A stretch of 64,000 bases of DNA, taken from Lindgomyces ingoldianus (Eukaryota; Ascomycota; Dothideomycetes; Pleosporales; Lindgomycetaceae). A program made the translations under genes and the position numbers. This document shows, in pieces, positions 31,420-43,900 of the stretch. Location of the stretch: the NCBI RefSeq assembly GCF_010093535.1, contig NW_022985186.1, forward strand, positions 440,332 through 504,331, read 5' to 3'. Numbering within the stretch: the stretch's first letter is position 1; each line of letters opens with the position of its first letter. The notes beneath the pieces are model-generated. The model did not search any database. It was not told the origin of the DNA and was given only the letters and a program-made list of their open reading frames with translations.

Positions 31420-33140
31420 GACTAGTCTTCACCTCTATCCTGTGCGATGCCCAAGGAATCGATCTAGAGGAATCGAAAGACGAGCTTTCGAGTAAAGAAG
31501 ATAGCGTCGCAAAAAGTCGTAGGAAGCTCTTCAATGTTCATATTCATCATACGGATATGTTATCCGGTTCCATCCATCAAACGGTAATATTTACGCCTCT
31601 AAATTACAGAAACAGCACTAGTTGGTCGAGGCCTGCCGATACCTTTGCAAAAATCGCTCTCCCATGCTGATTAGGAGGACCCGGAGACATCCCAACCGCT
31701 TGGTAGCCTTTAAATGTGGGAAGGAAGGGCGTGGGCACGGTCAACTCACACAATGACTAAGTGCCACGCAAGTGTTGTAATTTGCAAATGGTTACCCTTG
31801 TACCATGCAAGGTAGAAGAATATATATTGGCGGAAGAAAATGCACGTGCGACAGTAGGAACATAATTCCCATGAATCCGGAATCCTTAGAAAACGTTTAC
31901 CTCCTGGCCCCCCCCCCAATATCTAGAATCTTAGTCGGCAAGGTTGCCACGGTTTCAGTAGGGTAAGCATGGTCGTGGATTTCTCTACATTATTTCATCC
32001 TACTCTTATGAGCTTAACCGGCCTTTGAATCTAGTGTCTTAAATCTAGGACTACTGGTTACCAGGCGAGAAATTGAAGGTGCGGCTTTGCAAAGGTATAA
32101 AAGAATAAATGTATTATAGTCTGGGGGTTCGAAGAGCTTTATGTTTTATATAGCATGATGAGATGCTAAGCCGAGAGTTGATTGGGCAGCCCATTCCAGA
32201 GCCCTTCGGCTTGCAGTAGGATTATACACATGCTTAGTGGATATCCCGAAATCGGCGTAAACATAATCAAAGGGATGCACGGCGGGACGGGTGGGGAAAT
32301 GGATTCAGCGTAGTTGCCACTTTCTTGAATATTAGAACTCGTGTGATACCACCGAGTTCATGTTTATTCGAATTGGAACGGCATGGACAAGTTCTCCAGC
32401 TTGAAAATTCTCTGCTGCGTTGCACATCCCTCGAAAAAGCTAACAGTCTTGCTCTGCAGTTGGTAGACCGCCTAGAGGCTCGCATGGTGTGTACCCGGTG
32501 TATGCATGACCTTTTCAACAAACACGTCGATGGATTCGCAAAGCGTGGCAAAAAATGTCAGATGATAGGTGGTAACAATAGTTGGTTTAGTAGAGGTTGA
32601 AACATTGATGGGTTTCCGAGATTTTAATTTCAAGGCCAGGCAACAGCCTCGGCTCCTAGAGTACGATAGCGAAGCGCTAAGGTCTACGTACATCCTAAAG
32701 AAATTTAGCTGCATTGCGCGTCTTGTAGAGTTCAAGGAAGGCTTTAAGTTCTATAACTAACTACCTATCTAGGAGGATGTGAATTGTAACTCACGTGATC
32801 GCTTCGTCGCCTCTTTCGGTTTGAACACGTCTACTTTGGACGTGACACCTTAAATATAGAAATGAGACGTATAATTATAAATGCGGTGGTGCCTATTTAT
32901 TAACTTGTGATTTTACATACTACTAAAATATTCTGAGGTTTACAGAAACTGCTGCCTGCAAGATTCTCGAGTTCAGCTGTCAAGCGTGGCTAAAATTACG
33001 ACAGAGCAGTAAGCACGTCACGAGAAGGCTAGGCTCCCAACATCTAGCCGCGTCACTCTTTATTTCGACACAAATCATAAGAAGACCTCATCCACCTTCG
33101 GCGGGACCCACAGCCCACGCTACGAGCTCACTGGTGCAGT
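31420..33140. other. Intergenic region, no recognised gene
   Basis: Mixed composition with a C-tract near 31910. Short overlapping frames on both strands at 32267-32760 have no recognisable motif. The end near 33141 should hold the promoter of the phosphoesterase gene. Confidence 0.4.
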
Positions 33141-34100
33141 ATGATGACAACACCTGCCGCTGCGAATTCATCCAAGGGCAGGAATATATTCTTCCCTCCT
33201 CCACCGACTACCTGGGAACGTTTTATTGGACTTCCAAGCGCTTTCATCGCCAAATATATCTACAGCATTGCCCAGTCTCGGGTCGCGCCGACGTCACCTT
33301 CATTAATTCATCCTCCGATCAGAATCGTCTGCATATCGGACACTCACAACACGACGTTGACTGATGTCCCTCCCGGAGATATCCTGCTGCACGCCGGGGA
33401 TATGACGAATTCCGGCTCATTTGAAGAATTGCAAGCGCAGATCACATGGCTCAACTCCCTTCCGCACACGCATAAGATCGCGATTGGAGGAAACCACGAC
33501 GTACTCCTCGATGAAGAATTCGTGAAACGAGTACCTGCCCGTGTATTCGACAGCCATGGCGCCACGGCCAAGAATCTGGACTGGGGCTCTGTCGTCTACC
33601 TCAACGACACATCTGTTACTCTCGACATTCATGGTCGAGAAATCAATGTGTTTGGATGTCCGCTTACGCCTAAACTCGGAAACTGGGGATTTCAGTACCT
33701 CCGCAAGAGCGATGTATGGACGGGAAGGGTCCCGGAAGGAACTGATATCTTGCTCACACATGGACCACCTAAGGGTCACCTGGACTTGTCCTGGTGGGGC
33801 TGCGGATTCTTGAATAGGGAGCTGGAGAGGGTGCAGCCTCAGCTGTGTGTCTTTGGGCATATTCATAAAGGAAGGGGGAAAGAACAGGTGTGTTGGGACC
33901 TTACACAGCAGTTGTATGATAGGGTCGTGACGGGGGAGACGGGATGGCTGGGTGTTCTGAGGTTGGCGGTTGAAGTGGCTAAGGTAACAGTGTGGGGGAA
34001 GGGATTTGGTGGGAGGGAACAAAAGGGAACCCTGATTAATGCAGCCATGGCTCGGGGAGGGCGGAGGGAGCGGTGGCGGGAGAAGGTAATCGAGATTTGA
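33141..34100 (+). CDS. Calcineurin-like metallophosphoesterase (319 aa)
   Basis: This predicted two-metal phosphoesterase is of the cytosolic calcineurin-like type common in fungi (relatives of the UDENN-free MPPED/239AB-type proteins); the substrate is unknown. All metal-binding motifs are present in order. They are CISDTHN (Asp67, His69), AGDMT (Asp87), GGNHD (Asn118, His119), LLTHGPP (His207) and FGHIHKG (His240, His242). The length is normal for the family, the frame is uninterrupted and there is no intron. The start is the first of two adjacent ATG codons; about 57 residues precede the conserved core, perhaps containing a short hydrophobic stretch. It is the last intact gene of the island; RIP-mutated DNA begins within about 60 bp of its stop codon. 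Confidence 0.94.
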   Translation: MMTTPAAANSSKGRNIFFPPPPTTWERFIGLPSAFIAKYIYSIAQSRVAPTSPSLIHPPIRIVCISDTHNTTLTDVPPGDILLHAGDMTNSGSFEELQAQITWLNSLPHTHKIAIGGNHDVLLDEEFVKRVPARVFDSHGATAKNLDWGSVVYLNDTSVTLDIHGREINVFGCPLTPKLGNWGFQYLRKSDVWTGRVPEGTDILLTHGPPKGHLDLSWWGCGFLNRELERVQPQLCVFGHIHKGRGKEQVCWDLTQQLYDRVVTGETGWLGVLRLAVEVAKVTVWGKGFGGREQKGTLINAAMARGGRRERWREKVIEI

Positions 34101-34115
34101 GATATAGAAATGCAT

Positions 34116-34904
34116 TCAAGTTAGGTACGCTACTAGCAATGGTCCTCAAGCACGTAGACACAAGATAGCTTTAAAGAAATAATATAGAAATCTTTTTACT
34201 ATAGAAGGTATATTTACTTAGCTACTCTCTAGTATGTTGTTACTACTAAGTATTAACTAGATAAGTAGTAATAGCTTTCTTACATAAGGCTGTTATCTAT
34301 TATTTAGTACTTAATGTTTAAAGGTAGGTTCTAGTTAGCTTGTTATACAATATAGCGAAAATTAAAATTTAACTTACTACATATTAACTACTAATACACA
34401 AATCTAATAAAGCGTAAATTAATATAGTAAGAATAGAAAAAAAATTATATTTTATATAAGCTATATCTTACAAGTATATAGCATTTTAGTATCTATTTAT
34501 TAGAACTAGTGTAATATAGTAGATAATAAAAGTAGACTTTAATAATTTTAAGCTTACTTTATTAAGCTAGCTATTAGAATTAAGTTTTTAAAACTTATAG
34601 AAATTAGTAAGTAAGTTACACTAGTAATTATAAGATATAAGTTAACATAGCTGGAAATAGTTATAAAAATATTAAAATATATAAAGCATTAGAGTTTAGT
34701 ATTAAAGAAATGTTTAAAAGTTTAAATATAAAAATTTTCTTTCTTTCTTTTTTAAAAAAATAATAGACTATTTTACTACTTTCTATAATTTTTTTTATAA
34801 AATCTACTTCTTTTTCCTTTTATTTATTATAAATATTAGTTAAAGGTTAATATATTTAAATAATTTATATTTTCTTTCTATTTACTATGAAAAATATAGT
34901 AGTT
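34116..34904. other. AT-rich, RIP-type DNA without recognisable coding
   Basis: The sequence is almost wholly A/T with TAG/TTA/CTA words typical of the flanking RIP-damaged repeats. It may be the far end of the minus-strand Gypsy element seen at 35456-36104, but I could not align a domain. Confidence 0.4.
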
Positions 34905-35110
34905 GTTGAATGAACTTCCTTGTACAGTCAGGCTCGGGGTGAGCGAGCCTTGCGTATGATTCTGTAATCAGGTGGGTGGGGGAGATTATGTATTAGAATC
35001 TCTCCTGCCAAGGTCCACACAGGCACTATACAACCACCACGTGATTAGGTCACGTGATGTCTATTGTACAGTTGTGCAGATTAGAGTAGTGCGTGTACTG
35101 TGTATATATA
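34905..35110. repeat. GC-normal block inside AT-rich DNA, LTR-like start
   Basis: A block of about 200 bp without RIP damage begins TGTTGAATGAACTTCC, like many fungal LTRs. It contains two inverted CACGTG sites (CACGTGATTAGGTCACGTG). Its end and any flanking duplication are not clear. Confidence 0.35.
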
Positions 35111-35187
35111 TATAAATTATTTACACTATATAAAAGTAATAAAAGAGAAAATACTTTAGTTAGTTATATAACTACTATATATTTTTA

Positions 35188-35455
35188 TGTTTGCAGTTAC
35201 GGAGCTCTCTATACGCTAGCCATCAACAATCCTTTAGCCTACTGCTGCCTAGGGTTACGATTTCTACTCACTGGTCACGTGCTAGTAAGGATGCGAGGTT
35301 CTGTACGCGGGCCGAAGGGGAATAACCGGGCGCGGTAAAGAGGAAGGGGCAGTTAATTAGGTGTACAGTCCAAGAGCTAGCCCTTGGGGGACTAGAGGAT
35401 GTTAGCCTATCGTGGTTTGCTCTAGGCTACTATATAGAGAGCAGAGGGAAATAAT
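35188..35455. repeat. One-ended copy of the Gag-element terminus, then unmutated DNA
   Basis: 35188-35251 (TGTTTGCAGTTACGGAGCTC to CTGCTGCCTAG) matches the right-hand terminus of the Gag-bearing element at 45209-46479. Past CTGCCTAG the sequence diverges. No matching opposite terminus is seen nearby. The rest to about 35455 is GC-normal and unidentified. Confidence 0.6.
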
Positions 35456-36104
35456 CTTAAGAGATAATAATTAGAGGTATATATAGTATAAAATATACAA
35501 TAATTAGCTATAGCATGTTGTTTTAGCCTATTCTAAAAATAAGTGTTTTTATTAAAGTTTTTTTTATTTTTTACTTTACCTTTAGTGTTTAATAAGTCTT
35601 TTTTATTATAGTCTTCTTTAATACCTAATATAAGGTCTTTATTATTATCTTTTTTTAGTTCTTTGCCTATAGCTTTTTTAGAATCCAGCTGTTTTAGCCC
35701 TTGTTTTTTTTTAGAGCAGTTTCTAGCTAAGCCTAAAAAATCTTAAGAACATGTAATAGCTATAACTATTAATTCCTTCTTATAATCTTATTAATTTAAA
35801 AGGTTGCGCATGTTTATTACATACATTACATTCTTTTTTTAAAAAGGCTGTTGTAACTTCTTAATATAGTTAGATCTTCTTAAGAGTCTATCTGCTAAGT
35901 TTAACTTTTCTAGATAGTGTGTAATAATAAAATTATATTTTATTATTCTTTTATAAGCTTACACCTGCTAGTAGTTTAAAGTTTTAGTTTTTATAAACTA
36001 GTAAAGATTATTATAGTTTATAAAAAGTTTAAATAGTAGACTTTAAAAGTAATGCTACTAATATACTAAACTTTTATTAATAGTAAGCAACTTTTTATTA
36101 TAAG
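35456..36104 (-). mobile_element. Gypsy element G2, RNase H to integrase part (RIP-degraded)
   Basis: Read-through of the minus strand gives EKLNLADRLLRRSNYIKKL, matching the NPADxxSRRPDY region that follows Gypsy RNase H, then KHAQPFKLIRLQEGINSYSY. The reverse transcriptase part of the same element lies on the other side of Copia A at 57164-58166. The base run ATAAG at 36100-36104 is the Copia A target duplication. Confidence 0.7.
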
Positions 36105-36384
36105 TGTTAAATAGGCTCTAACAGCTAGCTGCTTATAGTATAAGCACTTAAGTAGCAAGAGTAAGAGTGGTGTACAGTGTGCACAGCGTATAAGGTAGGT
36201 AAGGTAAGGGCAACATGTTTCTAGTTTTATTACTCTTGTATTTTCTTTATATAAAGGAAAAGGGGGATATTTAAATGTTTGCGCACAGAGGTTTACACAC
36301 AAGCATTATATAACATAGATATGTAATCCTGCTTATGCGCAATTACTTATATCTAGGCTACAACACTGCTGCTGTGTACAGACA
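36105..36384 (-). repeat. 3' LTR of Copia A (L1 family, 280 bp)
   Basis: It runs from TGTTAAATAGGCTC to GTGTACAGACA on the plus strand. Its target duplication ATAAG is shared with the distant LTR at 56884-57163. Confidence 0.92.
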
Positions 36385-36767
36385 CTAGCAACTTTTTATT
36401 TTTATCTAAAAAGTTGCTTTTTATATAAGCTACTTCTTTTTTATCTGTGTAGGTCTATTTAGTTACATTTTGCCTATACTTTACCTTATTTATTAGAACT
36501 TGCCTTAGTAATGCTATATATTAAGATAAGCTAGTTACACTATGTAAATAGCTTTATAAATAGTGTAAAGTATTTTAGGCTATTATTATCTAGCTTTTAT
36601 ACACTTACTTTATAAGTAATTTAGTAGTGTATAAGCTGTTTTATGTAGAGTTTTATGCTAAAATAGTGTAGGATCTTTGCGTAGGCAGGTGCATAAGGAG
36701 GTGTATATAATAAGGTCTTTTTTTTTCTTTACCTTTTTTTCTTTATCCTTTACTTTTTAAGCCTTAC

Positions 36768-37048
36768 TGTCTGTACGCAGCAGCAGCGTCGCGGCCTGGA
36801 TACAAACGATCGCGCACGAGCAGGATCACGTATCTATGTCACATGATGCTTGTGCGCGAACCTCTGTGCACAAACATCTAGATATCCCCCTTTTTCCTCT
36901 GTATAGAAGAAAGACAAGAGCAATAGAACTAGAAACATGTTACTCTTACTTTACTTACTTTGTACACTGTGCACACTGTACACTACTCTTACTCTTACTA
37001 CTTAAGTGCTTATACTATAAGCAGCTAGCTGTTAGAGCCTATTTAACA
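36768..37048 (+). repeat. 5' LTR of Copia B (L1 family)
   Basis: It runs from TGTCTGTACGCAGCAGC to GAGCCTATTTAACA, 281 bp. Its first 120 bp are less mutated than the 3' LTR of the same element. Confidence 0.92.
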
Positions 37049-37210
37049 CTAATTAGTAGTTAATTTAATTAACTATAAATTAGTAAAAGTAATAATAAAG
37101 TACTTACGCTTTATAAAGTACTTTGTTTTGTTACTTATCTCTTAGAAAGAGTAACAGTAAAGCACTTACACTTTATAAAGTACTTTATTTAGTTACTTAT
37201 TTTTTAAGAT

Positions 37211-37442
37211 AGCAGATTAATCTTTTGCATTATATAGTAAGCTCTGCTACTGTATAAAGTAAGAAAGAGATAGTGTAAGACGCACACTAAAGCTACTAAA
37301 GCTGCATAACCTAGTAGCTAGATAATAGCACATTAATCTTTTACATTATATAGCAAGCTCTGCTACTGTACAAAGTAAAGAGGAGATAGTGTAAGGCGCA
37401 CACTAAAGCTATTAAAGCTGTATAACCTAGCAGCTAGACAAC
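37211..37442 (+). repeat. 116-bp tandem repeat, 2 copies, in the Copia B leader
   Basis: Units start AGCAGATTAATC and AGCACATTAATC exactly 116 bp apart. The homologous leader of Copia A (56258-56721) has four units. Confidence 0.93.
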
Positions 37443-40093
37443 AGCAGTACCTGCGTAATCTACTAGAAAAGCAATTAACTATACTATTATAATAAAATTC
37501 TATTAGCAACTAACAACTCTATGTAATAATAAAAAGAATAAAGAATAATTCCTATTATATAAATAACTTATAAAGGACATAAGAATATTAGAGGCAACAC
37601 TACAGAATAAGACTAGCCTAGAGTACTAGAATAACAAGATTAACATGTTAAAAGCTCTAATAAGCTTATAGACTTAATTATATATAAGTTATATAATTAC
37701 TAATCTACATATAATAACTTAGAAGGGCGCTACTTTTTTAAGTATGTATATAAAGAATTTTAAAAAATAGACACTATAAGACTTCTTAGCACTTAGCTGC
37801 ATGTTTAAAAAAAAGCTTATATAAGTGCTAAAGGACAAGGGAATTACACTATAGCTAGGCACTAAAGGTACTTAAGCCTAGAAGCTGTATAATATAGCAT
37901 AAGAGAAAGTAATTATACTAGAAAGGCTTTATACGTAACCTTTATTACTATATAAGGCTCTGCATAGAAGCAGACTAAACATAATGCTGCTATTAACACT
38001 AAACATACTAGCATTACCTACTTCTACACCTTAGCTAGCACTACACTAATTACTATACAAACAATACATGCCACTTTACCTAACGCCTGCTCTACACCCT
38101 TAATTGTACACACCACCGCCTGCAGTAGTGTATGCACTACTAATACCACCTGCACAATCTATACTACATTACAACCTGTATAAACTTCTACCCTAGAGGG
38201 AAACTACTAAAAAAAAACTTTTAGCAGACAAGATTATATAATTCTAAAAAGTATAAAAAAAAATAATAACTATATAAGTTAACTATATAACATCCTTATA
38301 AATAAAATAAAAATCTTTATTAATTTATGTTAACAGCTAGATATCTAAGAAACTTAGTATATAAACATTTTTCTAGACATTCTAGAAGGTTAGGTAAATA
38401 TGCACTATATGCACAACATAGGCTCTAGAAATAACTAGAAGCATTTATATAACACCTTAAGCATTATAATAAAAGATTTTGCGCAAAAAAAAAAAAAAAA
38501 ACTGTAAAAAGTAAAGTTCTATATAAAGAGTAAAACTATTCTAGTAAAGAAGCAGCCTATTAAGTTTAATAGTAGAAGAATTAAACTTACACATAACATA
38601 GTAGTTTTTACTTAGAAGAGATAAGTAAGCTACTTTTATATAATTAACTTAAAAGATAAAGATGCTGCACAATAATATGTTAAGTAACATGTAAGAGAGG
38701 TATATATTATATCTATGTGTTAACTAGAGGCAGCATTTAACCTTTTTATTACTACACAAACTATAGACCTTTTGCATAATAACATTAACACACTTAACAC
38801 ATAAATCTAATAGTAGATAGACAACAGTAAGTGTAGTCTTACCTTTCTACTATTATAGCTTAATAGTGTAAAGCTGTTTATCTTTATAAATAAATTATTT
38901 ACTAATAATAAAAACTTTAGCTTATAGCTAGAATTTTTAATTATATTAGGTAATAAAAACTATATAAAGTAAAGTAACTACTTTAAAATACTAGGCAACA
39001 TTATACACTAGAATTCTACTAAGTGTAAAAGAGTAACTAGAAGTGTTCTTACTAGTAAACTATATAGAATAGTTAGAAAGTTTAATAATATAATTACACT
39101 TAGTACAACTCTATAGTAAATTATATAAATGCTTAAACTACTACTAATCTTAGTAGTAATTTGTATAAATTTAAGGTCTTTATATAATTACTTTATTAAG
39201 CTAGGCACTACTAGTAAAAAGTAACTTATAATTAACATTATATTACTCTATAAATTATATAAGAAAAGGGAAATTACTAAAATAAAGTAGATTAATAGTA
39301 AAAATAACTTAGTAAATGTATATATAAAAAAAACACTAAACTAGGCTTTTTAATTATTAGTTCTAACTAACTGCCTCTTTGTTTAGATAGAAGCATCTGT
39401 AGACTAGCTAGACCTTGTGCATAAAGATGCTCTAGACTAACTAAACTAATAACACTTTTATATAAGGCTTATCTTTTTTATTTTTTTTATTTATACGCAC
39501 TTATTTTTTTTATTATAAGATTAGAAAAGAAGGATATATAAAAAAGACAGTCTATTTATTTAGTATATAGGAAAAGAAAAAGCTACTACCTCTTATATAT
39601 AGTAGTCACAATGCAGACCACAGCTCTGCTATACGCATAAAGCGCAGGCATTAGCCTAGAAGTTAGCTAACATATAACACTTAATAAAAAAAGAGGCACT
39701 AGTAGTGCTGCTATAATAATAAGCACATAAAGTTACTAAGACTTAACTGCAACTCTAGACTAAAACTGCATAAAAGTACCTCTTATAACACATAACCTTT
39801 GCTGCCTATAGCTGTAGATTAGTGCTAGTAAGTAAGATAACATTAATATTATAAAATAGTAAAGCTACTATATGCTGCTTCTTAGCCTATCTATAATTAG
39901 CATTTTATATAAAAAGAAAGTAGAAGAGCTAAAAGATTTATATGTTTATACTAAGATACTAAATAAACTACTAATTAGCAGCAGAACTAGTTAAAAGGGT
40001 AACATAGATGTGCCCTAGGCTGCTAGACTGCATAAGGACGTTAAAGACGCCCGCACTAATGGCGCTAGAGGTAGAGAAGGAAGGCTAGAGAGA

Positions 40094-40140
40094 CATCTCT
40101 CTCTCTCTCTCTCTCTCTATGTGTGTGTGTGTGTGTGTGT
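40094..40140. repeat. Compound microsatellite (CT)n-(GT)n
   Basis: A TC/CT run is followed directly by a GT run in the 3' region of Copia B. The matching region of Copia A has an AC run at 40943-40972. Frames across it are artefacts. Confidence 0.95.
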
Positions 40141-40588
40141 GCAGGCGGGAGTATCTGTCACTATTAGCACTGTACAAAAAGAGAAAAGAGCTAGGGAATA
40201 GTACAGTAGGGCTTAGAGAGTAAAGGATAAAGAAAAGAAAGTAAAAAAAAAAAAAAGACCTTATTATATACACCTCTCTACACACCTGCCTACACAAAGA
40301 TCCTACACTATTCTAGCATAAAACCCTACATAAAACAGTTTATACACTGCTAAATTACTTATAAAGCAAGCGCATAAAGGCTAGATAATAATAGCTTAAA
40401 ACACTTTACACTATTTATAAAGCTATTTATATAGTGTAACTAGCCTATCTTAATGTACAGCATTACTAAGGTAAGTCCTAATAAATAAAGTAAAGTAAAG
40501 GCAGAATGTAATTAAATAGACTTACATAGACAGAAGAGAGGTAATGTGTATAGAAGGTAACTCTTTAGACAAAAAAAAAAGTTGCTAG

Positions 40589-40868
40589 TGTCTATACACA
40601 GCAGCAGCGTTGCAGCCTAGATATAAATAATTGCGCATAAGCAGGATTATGTATCTATGTTATATAATGCTTGTGTGTAAACCTCTGTGTGTAAACATCT
40701 AAATATCCCCCTTTTCCTCTGTACAGAGGAAAGATAAGAGTAATAGAACTAGAAACATGTTGCCCTTACTTTACCTACCTTGTACGCTGTGCACACTGTA
40801 CACCACTCTTACTCTTGCTACTTAAGTGCTTATACTATAAGCAGCTAGCTGTCGGAGCCTATTCAACA
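40589..40868 (+). repeat. 3' LTR of Copia B (L1 family, 280 bp)
   Basis: It runs from TGTCTATACACAGC to GCCTATTCAACA and is preceded by a poly-A/G tract (40571-40582) fit for a polypurine tract. Confidence 0.92.
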
Positions 40869-40940
40869 CTTACTATATAATTTCTTAGCTTTTTTTTCTT
40901 TTTGTATAGTGCTAATAGTAATAGATACTCCTACCTGCAC

Positions 40941-40978
<38 letters not shown>

Positions 40979-43900
40979 AGAGAGATATCTCTCTAGCCTT
41001 CCTCCTCTACTACTAGCGCTGTTAGTGCGGGCCTCTTTAACATCCTTATGCAGTCTAGCAGCCTAGGGCGCATCTGCATTACATTTTTAACTAGTTCTGC
41101 TGCTAATTAGTAGTTTATTTAGTGTTTTAGCATAAATATATAAATCTTTTTAGCTTTTTTACTTTCTTCTTATATAAAATGCTAATTATTAATAGGCTAA
41201 AAAGTAGCATGTAGCAGCTTTATTATTTTATAATATTAATATTATCTTGCCTACTAGCACTAATCTGCAGCTGTAGGCAGCAAAGGTTATGTGTTATAAG
41301 AGGTACTTCTATGCAGTTTTAGTCTAAAGTTACAGTTAGGTCCTAGTAATTCTATGTGCTTGTTGTTATAGTAGCACTACTAGTGCTTTTTTTTTTATTA
41401 AGTGTTATATGCTAGCTAACTTCTAGGCTAATGCCTACACTTTATGCGTATAGTAGAGCTATAGTCTGCATTGTGACTACTACACGTAAGGGGTGGTGTG
41501 TTCTAGAGAGGGGGGGGAAAAGTAGTACCTTTTCTTTTTCTGTATACTAGATAAATAGACTATCTTTTTTACATATTTTTCTTTTCTAATCTTATAATAA
41601 GAAAAATAAGTGTGTATAATAAAAAAAAATAAAAGAGATAGGCCTTATATAAAAGTGTTATTAGTCTAGTTAGTCTAGAGCATCTGTATGCACAGAATCT
41701 AGCTAGTCTATAGATGCTTCTATCTAGACAGAGAGGCAGTTAGTTAAGACTAATAATTAAAAAGCTTAATTAAGTGTTTTTTTATACATGTATCTACTAA
41801 GTTATTTTTACTATTATTTTACTTTATTTTAGTAATTTCTCTTTTCTTATATAATTTACAAAGTAACATAATGTTAATTATAAGTTACTTTTTACTAGTA
41901 GTGCTTAGCTTAATAAAGTAGTTATATAAAAACTTTAAATTTATGTAAACTACTACTAAAATTAGTAGTAGTTTAAGCGTTTATATAATTTACTATAGAG
42001 TTGTACTAAGAGTAATTATATTATTAAACTTTCTAACTATTTTATATAGTTTACTAGTAAGAACACTTTTAGTTACTCTTTTACACTTAGTAGAATTCTA
42101 GTGTATAATGTTGCCTAGTATTTTAAAGTAGTTGCTTTACTTTATATAGTTTTTATTATTAGTAAATAATCTATTTATAAAGATAAATAGCTTTACACTA
42201 TTAAGCTATAATAGTAAAAAGGTAAGACTACACTTACTATTATCTATCTACTATTAGATTTATGCATTAAGTGTGTTAATATTATTATATAAAAAGTTTA
42301 TAGTTTATATAGTAATAAATAAGTTAAATACTACCTCTAGTTAACATATAGATGTAATGTATACCCCTCTTATATATAACTTAATATATTATTATGCAGC
42401 ATCTTTGTCTTTTAAGTTAATTATATAAAAGTAGCTTACTTATCTTTTTTAAGTAAAGACTACTATGTTATATGTAAGTTTAATTTTTTTACTATTAAAC
42501 TTAATAAGCTGCTTTTCTACTAAAATAGTTTTACTTTTTATATAAAACTTTACTTTTTATATTTTTTTTTCTATAAAATCTTTTATTATAATGCTTAAAG
42601 TATTATCTATTTATAAGCTAGTAATACTAAAAGTGTGCTCTCTTTTATTAGTAATTAAAAAGTAGGAGTTATATAAAAAAATACGCATACACAGCTTTTT
42701 TTTATAGTAGTTATAGTATATCTTAAACTAATATAGTCCTAATTTAGTAGCTCTATACAAGAGTTATATAACCTAGAGTATTGTATTTAGTAGAAAGCTC
42801 TAGCGCATTTCTTTTAGTAGCTTTATGTATAGTGTGTGTATAAGCTTATTTATTAATTAGATGTATACTTATGTAATATTACATAGTTTAAAATGCATTT
42901 TATATATAGCTTTTAAGCTTGCTTTTATAGCTAAAAGTAGTCTTTAGCTTATCTTCTAAATAGTTAGTAGCTAAGTAAAGATTTTTCTCTTCTTATCTAA
43001 GTAGCTAGTAAATACTAGGCAGGATTTCTTATATAGTTAAGTTGTTTTACCTTTTACTTTTTATATAAGGTAAAAGTTAAAAATCTAACCTTTATACTTT
43101 ATTAAGTTATATAGCATAACTTTAAAAGTGCTGTTAGTAATTAAAGTGTTTATCTTTATATAGTCTAATTCTGTAAATAGTTTTTTAAGTATAGTAATTA
43201 CACTATCTATATAGAGCTTAATAAATAAAGCCTAATTATTTTTTTCTTTTAAGTTAGAAATACCTAGTCTAGACTTTATGTAGGTTTTCTTTACCTTTTA
43301 CTTTTTCTAGTATCTATATTTTCTTTTTACACTAGTGCAGCATTGCTATTTTAAGAGGCTTAGTCTATAGTAAGCTCTAGTTTTGCCTTTATAACATTTT
43401 TATAAAGCTGTTTTTTTTTCTTTTTTTTAAAGAATCTTTTTATATAGGAATTAGTTTATCTAAGTTATTTATTATAAGTAAGTTATTTTTTTTTCTTTAT
43501 AGTACAGTTTAACCTGCGTATATTAGAGGTTTAGTAGGCTATTTTTTTAATAATAATGTTTCTTTTTTTAATACTCTTAATTTTATATAGGCTAGTCTAG
43601 CTTTTCTTCTTTTTTTATGCTATAATCTTTAAGCTAAGGGGGAGGTTAAGAACTTTATATGTTATAAAGCTATTATAAGTGTTAATTACATAATTAATAT
43701 TTACTTTTACATAGTCTTTTTAATGTATCTTTATTACTTTTTATATAGCGCTTACTTATATAATAATGTCTAGTAATAGTAGAAAGTTTAGGTTAATTTT
43801 TAAGTATGCTCTAAAAACTAGCAGTGTGGGTACTAAACTGTGCAGGCTAGCTATGTTGTTTAGGGCCTTAACTGCTATCTACAGAATAGCCTTATTATCT

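Larger units (their letters stand above)
36768..40868 (+). mobile_element. Copia B: 4101-bp internally deleted Copia, TSD CTTAC
   Basis: LTRs 36768-37048 and 40589-40868 are flanked by CTTAC on both sides (36763-36767 and 40869-40873). Internal sequence 37049-38455 matches the Copia A leader/gag start. At about 38455 it jumps to the late reverse transcriptase, followed by RNase H and the 3' region. Protease, integrase and most of the reverse transcriptase are absent. It can have moved only with proteins supplied in trans. It is inserted in the 3' untranslated part of Copia A, in opposite orientation. Confidence 0.93.

Noticed and set aside
33417..34115. 232-codon minus-strand frame
   Set aside because: It is antisense to the metallophosphoesterase, whose motifs are complete.
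36066..36302. Short frames in L1 LTRs (also 36836-37063 and 56869-57081)
   Set aside because: The same peptide appears in each LTR copy because the LTR is repeated; it covers LTR ends and has no coding signature.
40085..40297. Minus-strand frame with His/Thr and Arg/Glu runs
   Set aside because: It is a translation of the CT/GT microsatellite and a poly-A tract in the Copia B 3' region.
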